From Mytilus trossulus (Eukaryota > Mollusca > Bivalvia > Mytilida > Mytilidae), in NCBI RefSeq assembly GCF_036588685.1, contig NC_086375.1, positions 8,239,916 through 8,303,915 on the forward strand: DNA of 64,000 nucleotides, in the 5' to 3' direction. The notes under the pieces are model-generated. The model did not search any database and was not told the origin of the DNA. It was given only the letters and a program-made list of their open reading frames with translations. Shown here one piece after another: positions 30,501-43,262 of this stretch. Each line of letters opens with the position of its first letter. The stretch's first letter is position 1. Both the position numbers and the translations under genes were made by a program.

Positions 30501-32915
30501 AGGGTTCGTAAATGGGATATATATCGATATAAAAATAGTTATCAAATTTCAAAAAGTTTTTTTTACCATTTATTTTATCGTAGAGACAAGTTGAGTCAGG
30601 TGCTAAGCTTATGAGTCCTTATGATCACTGATGATAAACATGATAAAGATGGCTTTCGTTTAGCAATTGGAATTAAACGGAAAACATTTGAACTGGAGTT
30701 ACAAATGTATCTTCCTTTGCTCATAGTATATAGTGTTAACTTGAACTTTTTTTAGAACAGATAATTCACACACTACTGTCTTCTTACGAATTTTATATAA
30801 AAACAAATATATACACATACATTACATACGGGTCATTCTGTTATTTTAATATTTGTCAATTGAGTTTATTAAAATCGCTGAACTACTTGCAATGGACATT
30901 GATATGATCTTATGTTCACCATCCCAGTGCTAAATGTCGTTTTAACTCACAAAATTAGAGATGAAACTAGGAAGATAAATTGATGAAGACAGTACCATAA
31001 CGATTTTTATAGCATTTAGTGCAGCCTTTACCCAAAAATAATTATTATATCACCTGAAAACTGCTCTCAAATTAGTTTCTAAAATTAATTGGAGTAGTTT
31101 TTTTCAGGGAAAATTAAACTTTGAGGATGCAAGAGAATGCATGCTTAGATCTGCTTACTATTGTAATTGTTCTCATGATTAAAACATGATTTAACAAACA
31201 TTAGCTACATGTATTTAGTCGATTCAAACTGAAAGATTTTTTCAGACACTTTCCTCTATAAATATTTGGTGTGTGTTTCCTTAGTATGTTGACCTTTTTT
31301 AAACTTGCATGTATTTAATGTCAGAGTAATTGCTCTTACCATAACACATGAACATGTTTATGATTACCCTAAACTTTTCAATGATGAAAAATAAGAAATT
31401 GAATAGGGGTGGGGGGGGATTATATGGGAAAGCAAGAACACATTTATATAGAAGATTTAAGGATTAATATCTTAACAGTGAACATGCATTCTCCCAAACG
31501 CAATGAGAATTTAAAATACATGAATATATATCACAATTTCCCAGAAATGTTTAGTCTTTCACAACATGTTTTAATTAAATTGAGTAAGCCTTTTTTAGGG
31601 AAATGTGGGTTCTTTATATATATAATTAGTGTAATAATAAATATGCATCGAGGCAAACTTTCTTGTAAACGTCTGTTTCTGGAATAATAACATGTACTCA
31701 TACATTTTTGTGATAAGAGCAAGGATTAGTACAGAAATGGTTGATAAAAGAAGAAAAAATTCAAACAACACCTAAAATGTAGGCTTCAACCAAGGATTTG
31801 TATACAAATCCTTGCTTCAACACATACATTGTAATTTATAAATAAATAAAAAATAAGTAAGCTTAATTAAGAGTTGGCATAGAATACAAACAAGGACATA
31901 TCATAAGCTCTGACGAGCTTTCAACCCACATACAACTGTACAAGGCATCAAAATACAATACATTTATTTATAACATGTATATCAAATAGGTATGCAATAT
32001 ACTTAGTTATATCACAGGCACTAGACGTTCTGTCAATAGTGTAAAAATATTGGCAATTGGAAGAAAATAATTTCCATATATATAAAATATTATACAAATG
32101 TATATACAGTGTATATGGACACTATTTTCTTCCAATTGCCAATAGTTTTATACTATTGACAGAACGTCTAATGCCTGTGGTTATATATGCAACTTCTGCT
32201 GCAAATTTCATTTGATTTAAACATTTAATTGGTCTAGATGAAAAGTTATGTTTGTTGATTTTTGTGTTACCCTCTATGAACCAAATGTATGGATAAATAA
32301 GTAAAAATTGGGTTACTTTCTTTTTGACCAATTCTACTTTCACTTTCAGCAACACTAATTTTAAAAATCACAAATATTTAACAGAATGAAGCGGTGACAA
32401 GAATGACAAGGTCAGATTAAAAACCTCAAACAAATCACACACAAACATAATGCAAATTTAGTACAGTAAAAAGGTGGTGTTAGACCTATCTGTATCGTAC
32501 GATATACACGTGTATGTATTGACAACAAGATAAGCTAGGTTTTGTTTACAAATAATACACTTTTCTGTCCTCAAAATAAAAGAGTGCACACTTACCTTTG
32601 AAAATAATGCACAAGAAAACATGTCAATGTTACTTTACTACACACGGATATTGATTTCCAAGTGTCTGTTGCAAAAATTAAAATTACTGGAACTGCGAAA
32701 GACGGCAGTTCTTGTATAAACCAGGCGAATTTTGCGTTTAGCATACGTCCCCATCCAGATCTTGCATAACGCCCATACGGTGCACTTAAAAATTGTAACA
32801 ATAACAGAACAAAGGCAGAATTAACAAAATACACATAAGATATATATTTTAACACTTCATAATCTACAGTCATCATTTTAGACACTAAAACATCAAGTAG
32901 TGAGATAACTTCCAT
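24507..32915 (-). CDS. Steroid 5-alpha-reductase (SRD5A1/2-like), five exons
   Basis: Coding exons are 32915-32596, 27548-27379, 25871-25770, 25198-25048 and 24573-24507. All introns are GT/AG and the phases fit, giving 810 nt and 269 residues (human enzymes about 254-259). The family reduces the delta-4 bond of 3-oxo steroids with NADPH in the endoplasmic reticulum membrane. Family marks in order: WFIQELPSFAVP with the conserved Glu (residue 69), FLVHYFQR, LIRGGKP, NGYLQ, GMVINIHSDHVLRNLRKPGE (cofactor site Asn/His/Asp), IPRGG, YVSGANFFGEILEW, RALQHHRWYLQKFEDYP and a hydrophobic C-terminus. Exon borders fall where those of human SRD5A1 do. The start has an A at -3 and G at +4; Met14/15 are alternatives that match vertebrate length better. 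Residues after NGYLQ (GGYLLFHAPRDDNKCL) diverge from the family. The substrate in a mollusc may be a sterol rather than testosterone. Confidence 0.92.
25048..25198 (-). CDS. 5-alpha-reductase exon 4
   Basis: Acceptor TGCATTACAG. It encodes GMFSYVSGANFFGEILEWWG through IGPRALQHH plus two bases, then the donor GTATAG. Confidence 0.93.
25770..25871 (-). CDS. 5-alpha-reductase exon 3
   Basis: Acceptor TTATTTTTTAG. It encodes FFTGMVINIHSDHVLRNLRK and PGETGYQIPR, the most conserved cofactor-binding segment, and ends with one base before GTAAAT. Confidence 0.93.
25872..27378 (-). other. 5-alpha-reductase intron 2 content
   Basis: It holds family B (26365-26465), family C (26635-26890), the partial exon-2 copy, and an open frame at 26933-27142 (hydrophobic, ending GNTLITLIGIRVWSECGYK then a stop). 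I cannot place that frame in any gene. Confidence 0.5.
27293..27356 (-). repeat. Partial tandem copy of exon 2 in intron 2
   Basis: This stretch is nearly identical to 27384-27447, the 3' half of exon 2, at an offset of 91 bp. Where the true exon has its GTAAGT donor the copy reads ATAATA, and it has no acceptor. It should not be spliced in, and its near identity indicates a recent event. Confidence 0.85.
27379..27548 (-). CDS. 5-alpha-reductase exon 2
   Basis: Acceptor TTCTTTTTCAG, first base A completing Arg107. It encodes TFIFSFLIRGGKPTPF, NGYLQ and ends PQFMI plus one base before GTAAGTC. The second half, after NGYLQ, is poorly conserved and is the part that has been duplicated in the next intron. 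Confidence 0.9.
28555..29520. repeat. Possible element bounded by AGCTAGTGYCC ends
   Basis: Near 28559-28573 the sequence reads AAGGGGCACTAGCT, and near 29504-29518 the inverted AGCTAGTGTCCTAT. GACAGCTAGTGCCCCTTTAA also occurs at about 46924-46943, so these are recurrent ends. The interior has the 28667-28888 frame and a nested palindromic MITE. Limits are tentative. Confidence 0.35.
29120..29420. mobile_element. Palindromic MITE built from CATACGCGTATG units
   Basis: The left end TATATATGTTCCGGACCATA and the right end are inverted repeats (GGTCCGGAACATATATA). Both arms contain the 12-bp palindrome CATACGCGTATG and the variants CATATGCGTATAC and CATATAGGTATA. A long hairpin is possible. The middle (about 29200-29350) is AT-rich and has a poly-T run. 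No coding region is present. Confidence 0.75.
31783..31821. mobile_element. 24-bp perfect palindrome flanked by a 7-bp direct repeat
   Basis: 31791-31814 is a perfect palindrome with arms CAAGGATTTGTA / TACAAATCCTTG. It is flanked on both sides by CTTCAAC (31784-31790 and 31815-31821). The same arms with 16 extra bases occur at 58590-58629. This looks like a tiny transposon or its deleted remnant with its target duplication. Confidence 0.65.
32007..32186. repeat. Long inverted repeat with about 60-bp arms
   Basis: The left arm (32007-32070) contains CAGGCACTAGACGTTCTGTC and TTGGCAATTGGAAGAAAATA. The right arm (32121-32186) is its inverted copy with few mismatches. The spacer is about 50 bp. 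If transcribed as part of intron 1 it would fold into a long hairpin. Confidence 0.8.
32596..32915 (-). CDS. 5-alpha-reductase exon 1
   Basis: ATG at 32913-32915. It encodes residues 1-106 plus two bases, including the first membrane helices, YGRYARSGWG and the QELPS box. The donor is AAAG|GTAAGT. Confidence 0.92.
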
Positions 32916-33010
32916 GATTGTCTATCGTACAGGGACACTACTCGGTAAATCGGAAGTTATCACGTGACTAAGTTTGCTGACCAAAAAGGGGGGTTAGTAT
33001 TGGGGTATCC
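32916..33010 (-). promoter_or_regulatory. Putative promoter of the 5-alpha-reductase gene
   Basis: About 45-50 bp upstream of the ATG lies ATCACGTGAC (32959-32968), an E-box matching the CLEAR/USF-type palindrome TCACGTGA. A CGGAAG word (32951-32956) sits beside it. No TATA box is apparent. Confidence 0.4.
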
Positions 33011-34484
33011 AGAGAGAATCGTATTGGTAATAAGCATATACTATGGTCAAGACAACTTATCCGTGTATAGATTTATTTGTTCTGCTTCATAATTATTTTT
33101 TGTATATATAAAATATGGACTAAATATTGTCAGTGAGTTCTAAACCCCCGCCCCCCACAAAAAAAATGATTATCAACATGTTTTTTTCTCTTGTGAATAG
33201 ATCCGTAAACATAAGTTTGTGACAAAAAAAACCAAGCACTCTTGTGGAGGTTTGTCTTTTATTGGCAATTGTACTGTCACAGAATAAAACTTCCTTCATA
33301 ATATAAGTTCCAAATGGAAAATCTATTCTGGAATATTATTTCCACAGGAATAAATATTACAGTAGATGTTCCTAACGGAATAAATAGTATAGAATATTTG
33401 TTCCAACAGGTGCAAGTATTATGACATTGTTTATAATAAAGTTTCCACTGGAACTTCTGTTAGGTGGAACAAATATACGTTGACAGTACCACATCTTCTC
33501 TTTTTTTTTTTATATCAATCAAGTCATATTATACTGAAGAAATAACAATTCTATAAGAAATGAAGAAATGGAAAAATATAAGATATCTGCCCTCAGTTCT
33601 CTCTATATACAATCTTTCATCATGTTCCATAATAGAGGACTTCAGAATTTCTTATACTTTTGTTCATGGGTAAGAAAGATAAAAGTCATGATCTGGTAAA
33701 CAATTTTACTTGATTACTTGATCTATGTCAGTGGCAAATATTTTAGACAGTTAGTCAGTATGCCGGACAACATAATGGAAAATAATAATGCATGGGCAGG
33801 TTCTGCCGAATAAGTCCACCTGGATGGATTTTGAGATACTTTAACTGCCACTAGAGATCAAAGGTTTTCTTGGATTGGAGCAGACATTTTACCTTGCATC
33901 AGGTCGCCTACGAACCCCTCAGACAGTTGTTAAGAATTTTCTGAACTTATCGAGAGCATTGCATTTCCCGCACAAACACAGATATAGCAATTATTAACGA
34001 AGGTTTTACTTGTCGTAAGTGAGTCAGGGTGCACCAGTCAGCTCCTTGTGGTTAAAAAGTAAGAAACAAAAAAAGGTCAAGAAAACATCCAGGTAACTTT
34101 AAGACACCGGCTTCAATTATCTACAATTTGTAACATTTAATATATTTTGTGTGTACTGACTTTCTTTCTACAGAAATAAATCGTTGTTCTATGTCGACGT
34201 ACTTCTACAAAGTAAGATGGCTGAGACATATACAAATATAAACCCGCACCTTCTAGAAACTCATATCAACACACAAAGGAACGAGCCACTGGTCCACCAA
34301 TTCATGCATATTAAGATAGAACGGTAAATACGGTAAAAGCATGCTATACAAAAACTTTTGTAACGGTTGATATATCGGGCAGTACAGTGCAGCTACGGTT
34401 AAGATGGATATTAACTCGGTAATGCGTCTAATGAGTGACTCTCATTGATTCGTGACTAAAATACTACGGTTGCTATTATTACGG
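33011..34484. other. Spacer with TTCC(A/T)-type imperfect repeats
   Basis: 33290-33480 contains loosely repeated words such as TTCCACAGGAATAAATATTA, GTTCCTAACGGAATAAATAG and GTTCCAACAGG. About 33730-33870 resembles the region near 56.2-56.3 kb (AGTGGCAAATATTT, GGATTTTGAGA). No gene is seen. Confidence 0.45.
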
Positions 34485-34760
34485 TATAAAATTGAGAATG
34501 GAAATGGGGAATGTGTCAAAGAGACAACAACCCAACCATAGAAAAAAACCAACAGCAGAAGGTCACCATCAGGTCTTCAATGAAACGAGAAATTCCCGCA
34601 CCCGGAGGCGTCCTTCAGCTGGCCCATAAACAAATGTATACTAGTTTAGTGATAATGACCGCTATACTAATTTCCAAATTGTACACAAGAAACCAAAATT
34701 AAAATTAAACAAGACTAACAAAGGCCAGAGGCTCCTGACTTGGGACAGGCGCAAAAATGC
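34485..34760 (-). repeat. Dispersed repeat family A, copy 2
   Basis: Matches 2270-2545 throughout (ATGGAAATGGGGAATG-like start, GAAATTCCCGCACCCGGAGG, AGAGGCTCCTGACTTGGGAC). Confidence 0.75.
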
Positions 34761-34944
34761 GGCGGGGTTAAACATGTTGGTGAGATCTCAACCCTCCCCT
34801 ATACCTCTAGCCAATGTAGAAAAGTAAACGCATAACAATACGCACATTAAAATTCAGTTCAAGAGAAGTCCGAGTCTGATGTTAGAAGATGTAACCAGAG
34901 AAAATAAATTACATGTTATACTCCTTCACATTCTGTATGTATGT

Positions 34945-35205
34945 GCCTGTCCCAAGTCAGGAGCCTGTAATTCAGTGGTTGTCGTTTGTTTATGTGTTAC
35001 ATTTTTATTTTTGGACATAAATAAGGCCGTTAGCTTTCTCGTTTGCCCCGGAATTGTTTTACATTGTCATTTCGGGGTCTTTATTTAGCTGACTATGCAG
35101 AATGGGCGTACGGTGGCCTATATAGTTGTTAATTTCTGTGTCATTGTGTTCTCTTATGGAGAGTTGTCTCATTGACAATCATACCACATCTTTTTTTTAT
35201 ATCAA
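34945..35205 (+). repeat. Dispersed repeat family B
   Basis: Close match to 8690-8975, including ATAAGGCCGTTAGCTTTCTC and a GTTGTCTCATTGACAATCAT end. Confidence 0.75.
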
Positions 35206-35278
35206 TATGGTTAGCAGATATTTATCCATTAATTAGCTTTATAACAACGGTCTTTTATAGGATTAAACTACTGAAAGC

Positions 35279-35405
35279 GGGGGGGGGGGGGGGGGGGACT
35301 GACTGACCAAAGGGGACCCCGCTCCAGTCATGCTTCAGTGATTCCCTATCAAACAATTTTTTTTCAATAATGAGGTGCGGGGCTCTCAGGTCCCCCCACC
35401 CCTGA
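35279..35405. repeat. Poly-G run and adjoining dispersed-repeat piece
   Basis: 19 consecutive G (35279-35297), followed by a stretch with GCTTCAGTGATTCCC that also occurs at 48010-48180. The long homopolymer may be an assembly weak point. Confidence 0.6.
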
Positions 35406-35577
35406 GACGCCTATTATTATATGTCTCTGTCTGGAGTAATAACTGGTAGAAAATATGTCTGGTGACACGAACTTTAAAATCAGGAACATATATATTAAAA
35501 ATATATACTGTTCCCAGTTAATAAAATGTATACTAGCGGAACTGAATGATCATTGCTGGAAAAAAAGAAATCATATA

Positions 35578-35842
35578 GTTAGTTTAAACATATTTATTTA
35601 TAGTGGATTGGGAAACAAGTTTTGCAACTTATATTAATCCCTTTCCACTTTGCGGGTGCGAGTGCTGCCTTGTAGAGGCATTAGCCTACTCTTTTTCGAA
35701 ATCTACAAGGGTGTCTTTAACGTGCAAGAGATATGGCTCTCTCTTAACACGGGTCAGCCATTTATCGTCCCCGTCCGACGGACTATCATCGTTTCCTCAA
35801 GACCATACTCGCGAATGGTGTCAAGGGAGAGCCATATGTGAG
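35578..35842 (-). repeat. SINE, copy lacking the tRNA-like head
   Basis: Over about 260 bp it matches 55570-55830 (AACATATTTATTTATAGTGG, CACTTTGCGGGTGCGAGTGC, CAAGAGATATGGCTCTCTC). It stops before the tRNA-like part that the other copy has. Confidence 0.75.
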
Positions 35843-35939
35843 ATGGCAAAAGAGTAGATTAATATTATTCACAACATTTTAAATTTTTTGAAAGAAGCTC
35901 TGAGACTGTGACACTTATTAATTATAGTATTGACAATCG

Positions 35940-36111
35940 TTGTGAGAGAGCACGTGTCCAATTAGTGACATTAGTCGACGCGGACGTCTGAGAAAACACC
36001 GACATAGCCAGTGGCGTAAAATAGTACTTTTTGTGCTTTGAATATTATAACAGAGTGACGTCCCTTATGTATTATTTCCGGTAATTTTATTTTATTGATG
36101 AAGCTGCAGTG
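35940..36111 (+). promoter_or_regulatory. Putative promoter region of the first InaF gene
   Basis: Just upstream of the predicted first exon the sequence becomes less AT-rich. It carries a CACGTG box (about 35950), GTCGACGCGGACGTC, and TGACGTC (about 36057), a CRE-type word. Position and composition are the only evidence. Confidence 0.35.
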
Positions 36112-37319
<1,208 letters not shown>

Positions 37320-39847
37320 AAGGTTAGATATACTTAGAAAACAATTGAGCTTTTAAATAGTTAACTGTTGAATGCATATTGACTTGAAAAATAATCAATT
37401 AAGTAGCATTAATAAATTTAACATTCTCATATTTGTACAAAGTACCATATGCATACACACATAAACTCCGCTATAGCATTAACAAATTTAACATTCACAT
37501 ATTTGTACAATGTACCATACACACATAAACTCCACTATGCATACTGTGTATAATCGTGTAATAAACTGGATTCCTTTCTTAAATCTACTGATGCAATGCA
37601 TAATCTTAATCATTTATTTAATTCATTTCAGAATTGCTATAAACAGCAGCTTTAAATTCTGACGTTTATTTTCAGATTTTGACATAGAAATCCAGACACT
37701 AGTTTACAAGAAAGGAAGAGTAGTCAGTCAGTTGTACAGTTATCTCCCTTCTTGGTGTTGTTATTTTTATTGATTTATGAATTTTATTACAAACAGATAT
37801 CTATCATGTTTAGTAAGCAGGATTTACTAGACAAATGAACTAGTTATGTATATGTATTGATAATACATTTGAAAATTGATTTCTTGAACATTTTGAGGAC
37901 CAACAAAATCTGTTTTAGTTTAAGGTGTGTTATAAGTTAAAAGTTGACCAAAGTTTGTCTGGTTTGTTTTAGATTTCCCTATCTACTCTTATATTTACTG
38001 ATGTGTTCTAGTTTTAAACATGAAAAATCCACAGTAAATTCTGCAATCCCATGATAACCAGATACTAATTGACATGTCTGCTGGTCAGACAGTTGCTTTA
38101 ATTTTCATTGTTCCGTAGAGAAACTACATTACATGTCAAAATCATAAAATTTAGCATCATATGTGTCAGTTATTTTAAGATTATTATCTGAATGTAACAA
38201 TGGTATATTTTTGTTTATGACTAAGACTAATTTTGAAATAAATATTTTTTACGATATATATAGCTAAATTTTTCAAGGGAGTCTTCCTGAGAAAATCCCT
38301 AAATGGACTTCTATAAACCTGATATAGTTGGTAAACTGTTGAATTTCTGTTTTAAATAAAATTATTCCACTTCAAAATTGCTTCATTTTATTACCTTAAA
38401 ATATCATAGTTAGTAATGGGGACCCCTTAGGACATAAGGTCAATTAAAAAAATTGCCTCAGGTCACCATGTCACTTTTAAGCCAACTATAATGATCTGAT
38501 TCATTGGTTTTGAACATTTTAAAGGTCACAGGTCCTTTTATATGAGACCTCAGATCACAGGTCACCCTGACCATTTTGGATTTAATATTTATAGTTATTA
38601 AATAAGTTTCTTATATCTTTTATAGTATTTCCAGTACAGAATGATTTTTTTTAGTACAAAATGTAATGGGATAGTAAATTAGTAGAAGACCATTTCCTGT
38701 TTTTATGTTTATAAATAAAAGCCCAAAAATATTTCACGATGCCAACAAATCAAAATACAAATTTATCAATAGTCTAGTCTAAAATGGATGACATATTTTA
38801 TTGATAAGAGTGTTGTTAATATAAATTACAATTTAACATATTTTTTGGGAGACCAGATGAAAAAAATATAATGTTGATTTAAAATTTATTCTAGAAAAAA
38901 GAGATTATTCATTTTACAAAATATGTTTTTTTTTTTTATTTATGACTTCAGTCATCACTGAAGATGTTTTAAACATATATTATTACTACAAAAATATCAT
39001 TTGTGAAAGGTGGCCTTAGAAATTTCATCCATGTTTGTACTAATGTTGAATTATTATTTTGTAAAATTATGTTGTTTGAGTGTTTATTCTTAGGACCAGT
39101 GTTCATCTTTAGAAACAAATCCTTATGAAAAGGAATGACAATTCAGTGTGAATTTTGATTGTTGAAGTGGAAGTTTTTAAAGACATGTAATGAACATTAA
39201 TTGTGCAATAATGTTGTAATTTTTTCTTGCCAAATATTTTTTGTTGTTTCTTGATATGTGCAATATTATTACATTGTGTACTTCTTTACTTGTTTGTTTT
39301 TTTGTTTATTTATTTGTTTATATATTTATTTGAATCTCAAGATTTGTTGTATTTTACTTTTTTTTGTTGAGATTATTTTATGTATACACCAGTAGTTGAT
39401 TTGTTTTTATGTATTTAAAGATGTTTATTTACAATATGCGGTACAGATTTTTAAAGAAAAAATTAAGTGATTTTTTGTTATATGCAGTGAAACAATAACA
39501 GAATTATATGTATTATTTTTTTCATCCTCATTTTCCTTTCAAAGTGCAAAAAGGTATTTACTATGTAAATCTGTTAATATTTAATTGATACTAACAATTT
39601 GAGTAACTTTTGTGGAATATCTTGAAAAAAATAATCAGTTATCTACCTTTATATTGAATTTATATATTTATTATCAACAGGGAATAATGAATTACCTCCC
39701 TTTAGCAGATCAAATTGTTGTATAAGTCATTTCACCGACTAGATTAATAATGATTTTTATTAGCAACCAAATGCTAATTGACATAATTTAATATGTAAAG
39801 TATACAATCCATTTAGTTCATAATTATAAACATAATTGAATTTTACA
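37320..39847 (+). other. Probable long 3' untranslated region of the first InaF gene and spacer
   Basis: Very AT-rich and largely free of the repeats common elsewhere. It has several AATAAA words (e.g. 38355-38360). A direct repeat of about 65 bp occurs at 37408-37465 and 37470-37530 (AGCATTAA...TTTAACATTC). Where the transcript ends cannot be told. Confidence 0.4.
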
Positions 39848-40059
39848 TACTGTGGATTGTTTATTTTCGTGGGTATCAATTTTCGTGGATTGCTGAAAAC
39901 TTGCATATTCATGGATTTCTGATTTCTTGGTTTTGCCAATCTCTGTATGCAAAGCCTATTGAAAAAATATTATGCGTTGGACATTTGTATTTGTGGTTCA
40001 CCTGTACCCACTAAACCCACGAACATTGGTATCCAACGAATTATAAGGAATCCACAGTA
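39848..40059. mobile_element. MITE family H, copy 1
   Basis: The ends TACTGTGGATT and AATCCACAGTA are inverted repeats. The interior has TTTTCGTGGATTGCTG and AACCCACGAACATTGG. It is the reverse-orientation relative of 54801-55009. Confidence 0.85.
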
Positions 40060-41769
40060 AAAGTTAATTTCTGAACTTCCCTGAATTGTTTACATGTTCT
40101 TCAAAGTTTTTTTTTGCTTTTTGGTACAAAACTATATGTCTTAAGGCAAATATCTTAATGTCAAAATTTCCAATGAAGCATTTTCCCCGTGAATGACCTA
40201 AATTAAGAGGGACAGTTGTGTCATTAAACTCAAAAATTGAAACTAGACTATCCAGAGAAATTCCAATCTCACAAAAAGAAAACAATTGTCTCCCTTTGAT
40301 AAATGATTGATAGAAAGGAACCTCTGTTATATCTGCTTCGAGAGAATGTTGAATCAATTTAGTATTGATACAGAATGTCTTAAAAAAATATTTGAAAAAT
40401 TCTTGTGTGAATTTATTTATGATATTTTTTTATACATTTTTGTAAAAGCAAATATTTGGTTGTTTTTTAATGTTCGCATTTTTTATTGAGAGAAAACACA
40501 AGTACACTGTGTACTGTTAAGAAACAAATATTTATAACTTTATATTTATAAACACAACTATACTTATAATCATTACAATAAATAAATTATTGTTACAACT
40601 TACAAAGAAATTAAAATAAAACGAGAGAAAAATGTTTACTCAAATATAATCAAGGTTATTAAAATATTGTTGCAACTTTTGAAATTCTTTGAGGATCTTT
40701 ATCAAAATAGATGTTGCTGATTTTGTTATCTCTGTATACTTAACAAAGCTGTGTTGAATTGAATCTTTATTTATTTTACGGTAGTAAGGACAATAAGCAT
40801 TACAGTGACTATTTTGTCTTGTTTTGTTTTTTATTTATAAATCATTTATATTACAAAAGGCATTAGATTACTGTGTAGTTTTTCTAATGTTGTAATTTAT
40901 TTATTATTTTTATGTTTTTGTCAAATAAAATATGAAATATCTCTTGAAATATTATCTCTTTCTACATTTACATTGCTTTGTCATCATTTGTTCTAAATAC
41001 AGGTCATATCCAGGTTAAAGGTTTTGGTCAAGGTAGTTTAGATGACATTGAAGTCCAATCAACATAATACTTAGTACACATGTTCCCTATGATATGATCT
41101 TTCTAATTCTAATGTCAAATTGGAGATTTTATCCAAATTTCATGGTCCACTGAACATAAAAAATATAGTGCATGTGGGGCATCATTGTACTAACGACACA
41201 TTTATGTTTCTAATGATATCCCAGTTGCCAAATTTAATCCTAGTCTCTCTGCCTCATTGACCATAAAAATATAATAGAACATTCGAATAGATGCTTTTAG
41301 AAGATACTACCTGAAAACGCTATCTTCATTTTTACACTGCCTGTATTTGCAATCCCTAACTTGGTTTTCTGTATTTTTAGTGTTTGTTTTTGTGTCCCTC
41401 GTTATCTGGTTACTTTTTTGTCACAGTAATCTAGTAGTTGTCGTATCAAGTTGAAACTAAGTGTACATGTTCATGATTATTTTGATTTAACAAATCACAT
41501 GCAAAATTAGGGTTTCCACTCCACCCACAATTAATTTAAAAGAATAAGGAGATGTGACTGTGAATACCAATGAGACAACTATCCAAAAGTCTTCAAGACA
41601 TCACTTTAAGCAACTAAAAGTCGGGTACGGCCTCAGTTTAACCATGACTAACCCCATAGCGTATAGACAGACATGAAAGGCCCACACTGACAAATTGTGA
41701 AAATGGGGAAATAATCCAAACAGAAAAAAAATAGAATGCCTGATGTATTACAAAACAAGTATCATGAAT
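40060..41769. other. AT-rich spacer
   Basis: An open minus-strand frame (40064-40357, 97 codons) is present but matches nothing I know and has no splice context. About 40990-41280 resembles a worn dispersed repeat (TTTATCCAAATTTCATGG). About 41555-41650 is a reverse family B fragment. Confidence 0.4.
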
Positions 41770-42035
41770 CTGATGTACAGTAGTTGTCTCTTACATAGTT
41801 TATACATGTTTCTAGTTTCTCGTTTTTATACAGATTTAGACCGTTAACTGGTTTTCCTGTTTGAATGGTTTAACACTAGTACAAATGTAATTTGTGGGGC
41901 TCTTTATAATTTTCTGTTCGTTGTGAGTGCAGGCTCCATGTTGAAGGCCATACCTTGACCTATAACGGTTTGCTTTTATAAATTGTTACCATGATGGAGA
42001 GTTGTCTCATTGGCACTCATACCACATCTTCTTAA
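41770..42035 (+). repeat. Dispersed repeat family B
   Basis: It ends AGTTGTCTCATTGGCACTCA then TACCACATCT. Its earlier part includes TTGAAGGCCATACCTTGACC. Confidence 0.7.
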
Positions 42036-43262
42036 ATCTATATATGCACAGTAATCAACTTCAGCAATTACATAACAGGCATCTTAATATCCTTTGATTT
42101 GTTTTGCTATTCATTTTTAATTTTCTTTACCTTTTTTTATGGTTTACCTAGCATATATGTTTGTGTTAAATTAATTTGTTTTCTTGTGCAGAGATGTCAT
42201 TTGGTAATCATCTGTACTATTTCTTAGGAATTTCAATTGTATGCTCATCCTGGAAACAGTATATCAATACATGTTGCAAGCTTATCTTACCATAGACCTG
42301 TGTGGACGTTTGACATCAATGTCATCACTGTATTTCATTTGTTACTTTTTCTCATTTACATTTTCATTGCAACTGTTTTGTACAATATCAGCACGTGTGA
42401 TATAAAAAGCTTTATACTGTTACTAGTCAATTTTGACTTAATAGAAACACAATCAAATTATATGACCAATTGTTGATGATGTAATATTCAATTGTAACTT
42501 TAAATCAATTGGAAAAGTATTTTACGATGAAGCATTGATTTTCGTCTGTGTTGATATCTCAAAAGACGCTGACGGTTAACACTACTTAAATCACAACAAC
42601 ACGTAAAACGTTTTACAAAGGAGCGAAAGATACTATAGGAACAGTCAAACTCATGAATCGAAAACTAAACTGACAACGCCATGGCTAAAGATGAAAGAGA
42701 CAAACAGACATCCGGAGTTTCTCGCTACCAGTGTATGTAAAGTGCGGATCCTAAAATATCATTTTTACTGTATATGCCATAAATGTCTAATGTAGAATGA
42801 TAAATAAACAGACGAACTTTTTTTAATTTTTGAAGAAAATGAAGAAAATTAGTTAAAATGTATATGTTCAGAAATACATAATACTAATAAAACAAAGTAA
42901 GAGATGCGAGCGGGGTTTTATCGCGCCTAAAGCCATCCAGCTGTGAAATATATACCAAAATAGGTGAATATTTAGGACATTTCACGAACAGATCGTGCAG
43001 GTGCTTTATAACTAACAGATAAGATGTTGTTCATTTTAATACAATTAATAAAGTTGTATAACGTAGAATATGTTTTGTCTTTCAGTTTCTTCATATTTAA
43101 CTAAATTCCACTATGATGATTTCGTAATGCTAGTCATGTTTACTGTCGAATAATGATACTATTCTTTCATTTTCACTGTGGAGCGAATCATTAGTATTGT
43201 ATATGCGGTGCATTTTCACTGTATAATTATTTTTTGTTATCTATTACAGCTCATTTCTTTAC
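42036..43262. other. Spacer, no supported gene
   Basis: The open frame 42237-42476 is hydrophobic and unrecognised. About 42640-42710 carries the reverse of the family B middle segment (GACAACGCCATGGCTAAA). Confidence 0.4.

Larger units (their letters stand above)
27549..32595 (-). other. 5-alpha-reductase intron 1 content
   Basis: A 5-kb intron. It holds two unassigned open frames (27804-28154 minus, 28667-28888 plus), a palindromic MITE at 29.1-29.4 kb, a reverse family B piece (29905-29995), a family A fragment (30165-30240), a 24-bp palindrome (31791-31814) and a long inverted repeat (32007-32186). The remainder, 30.5-31.7 kb, shows nothing. Confidence 0.5.

Noticed and set aside
35603..35857. 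Overlapping plus-strand frames of 84 and 63 codons
   Set aside because: They are translations of the SINE body, which occurs again at 55.6 kb with frame-breaking differences.
40064..40357. 97-codon minus-strand frame
   Set aside because: No recognisable domain, no splice signals tested positive, and it is in AT-rich DNA beside a MITE; left unannotated.
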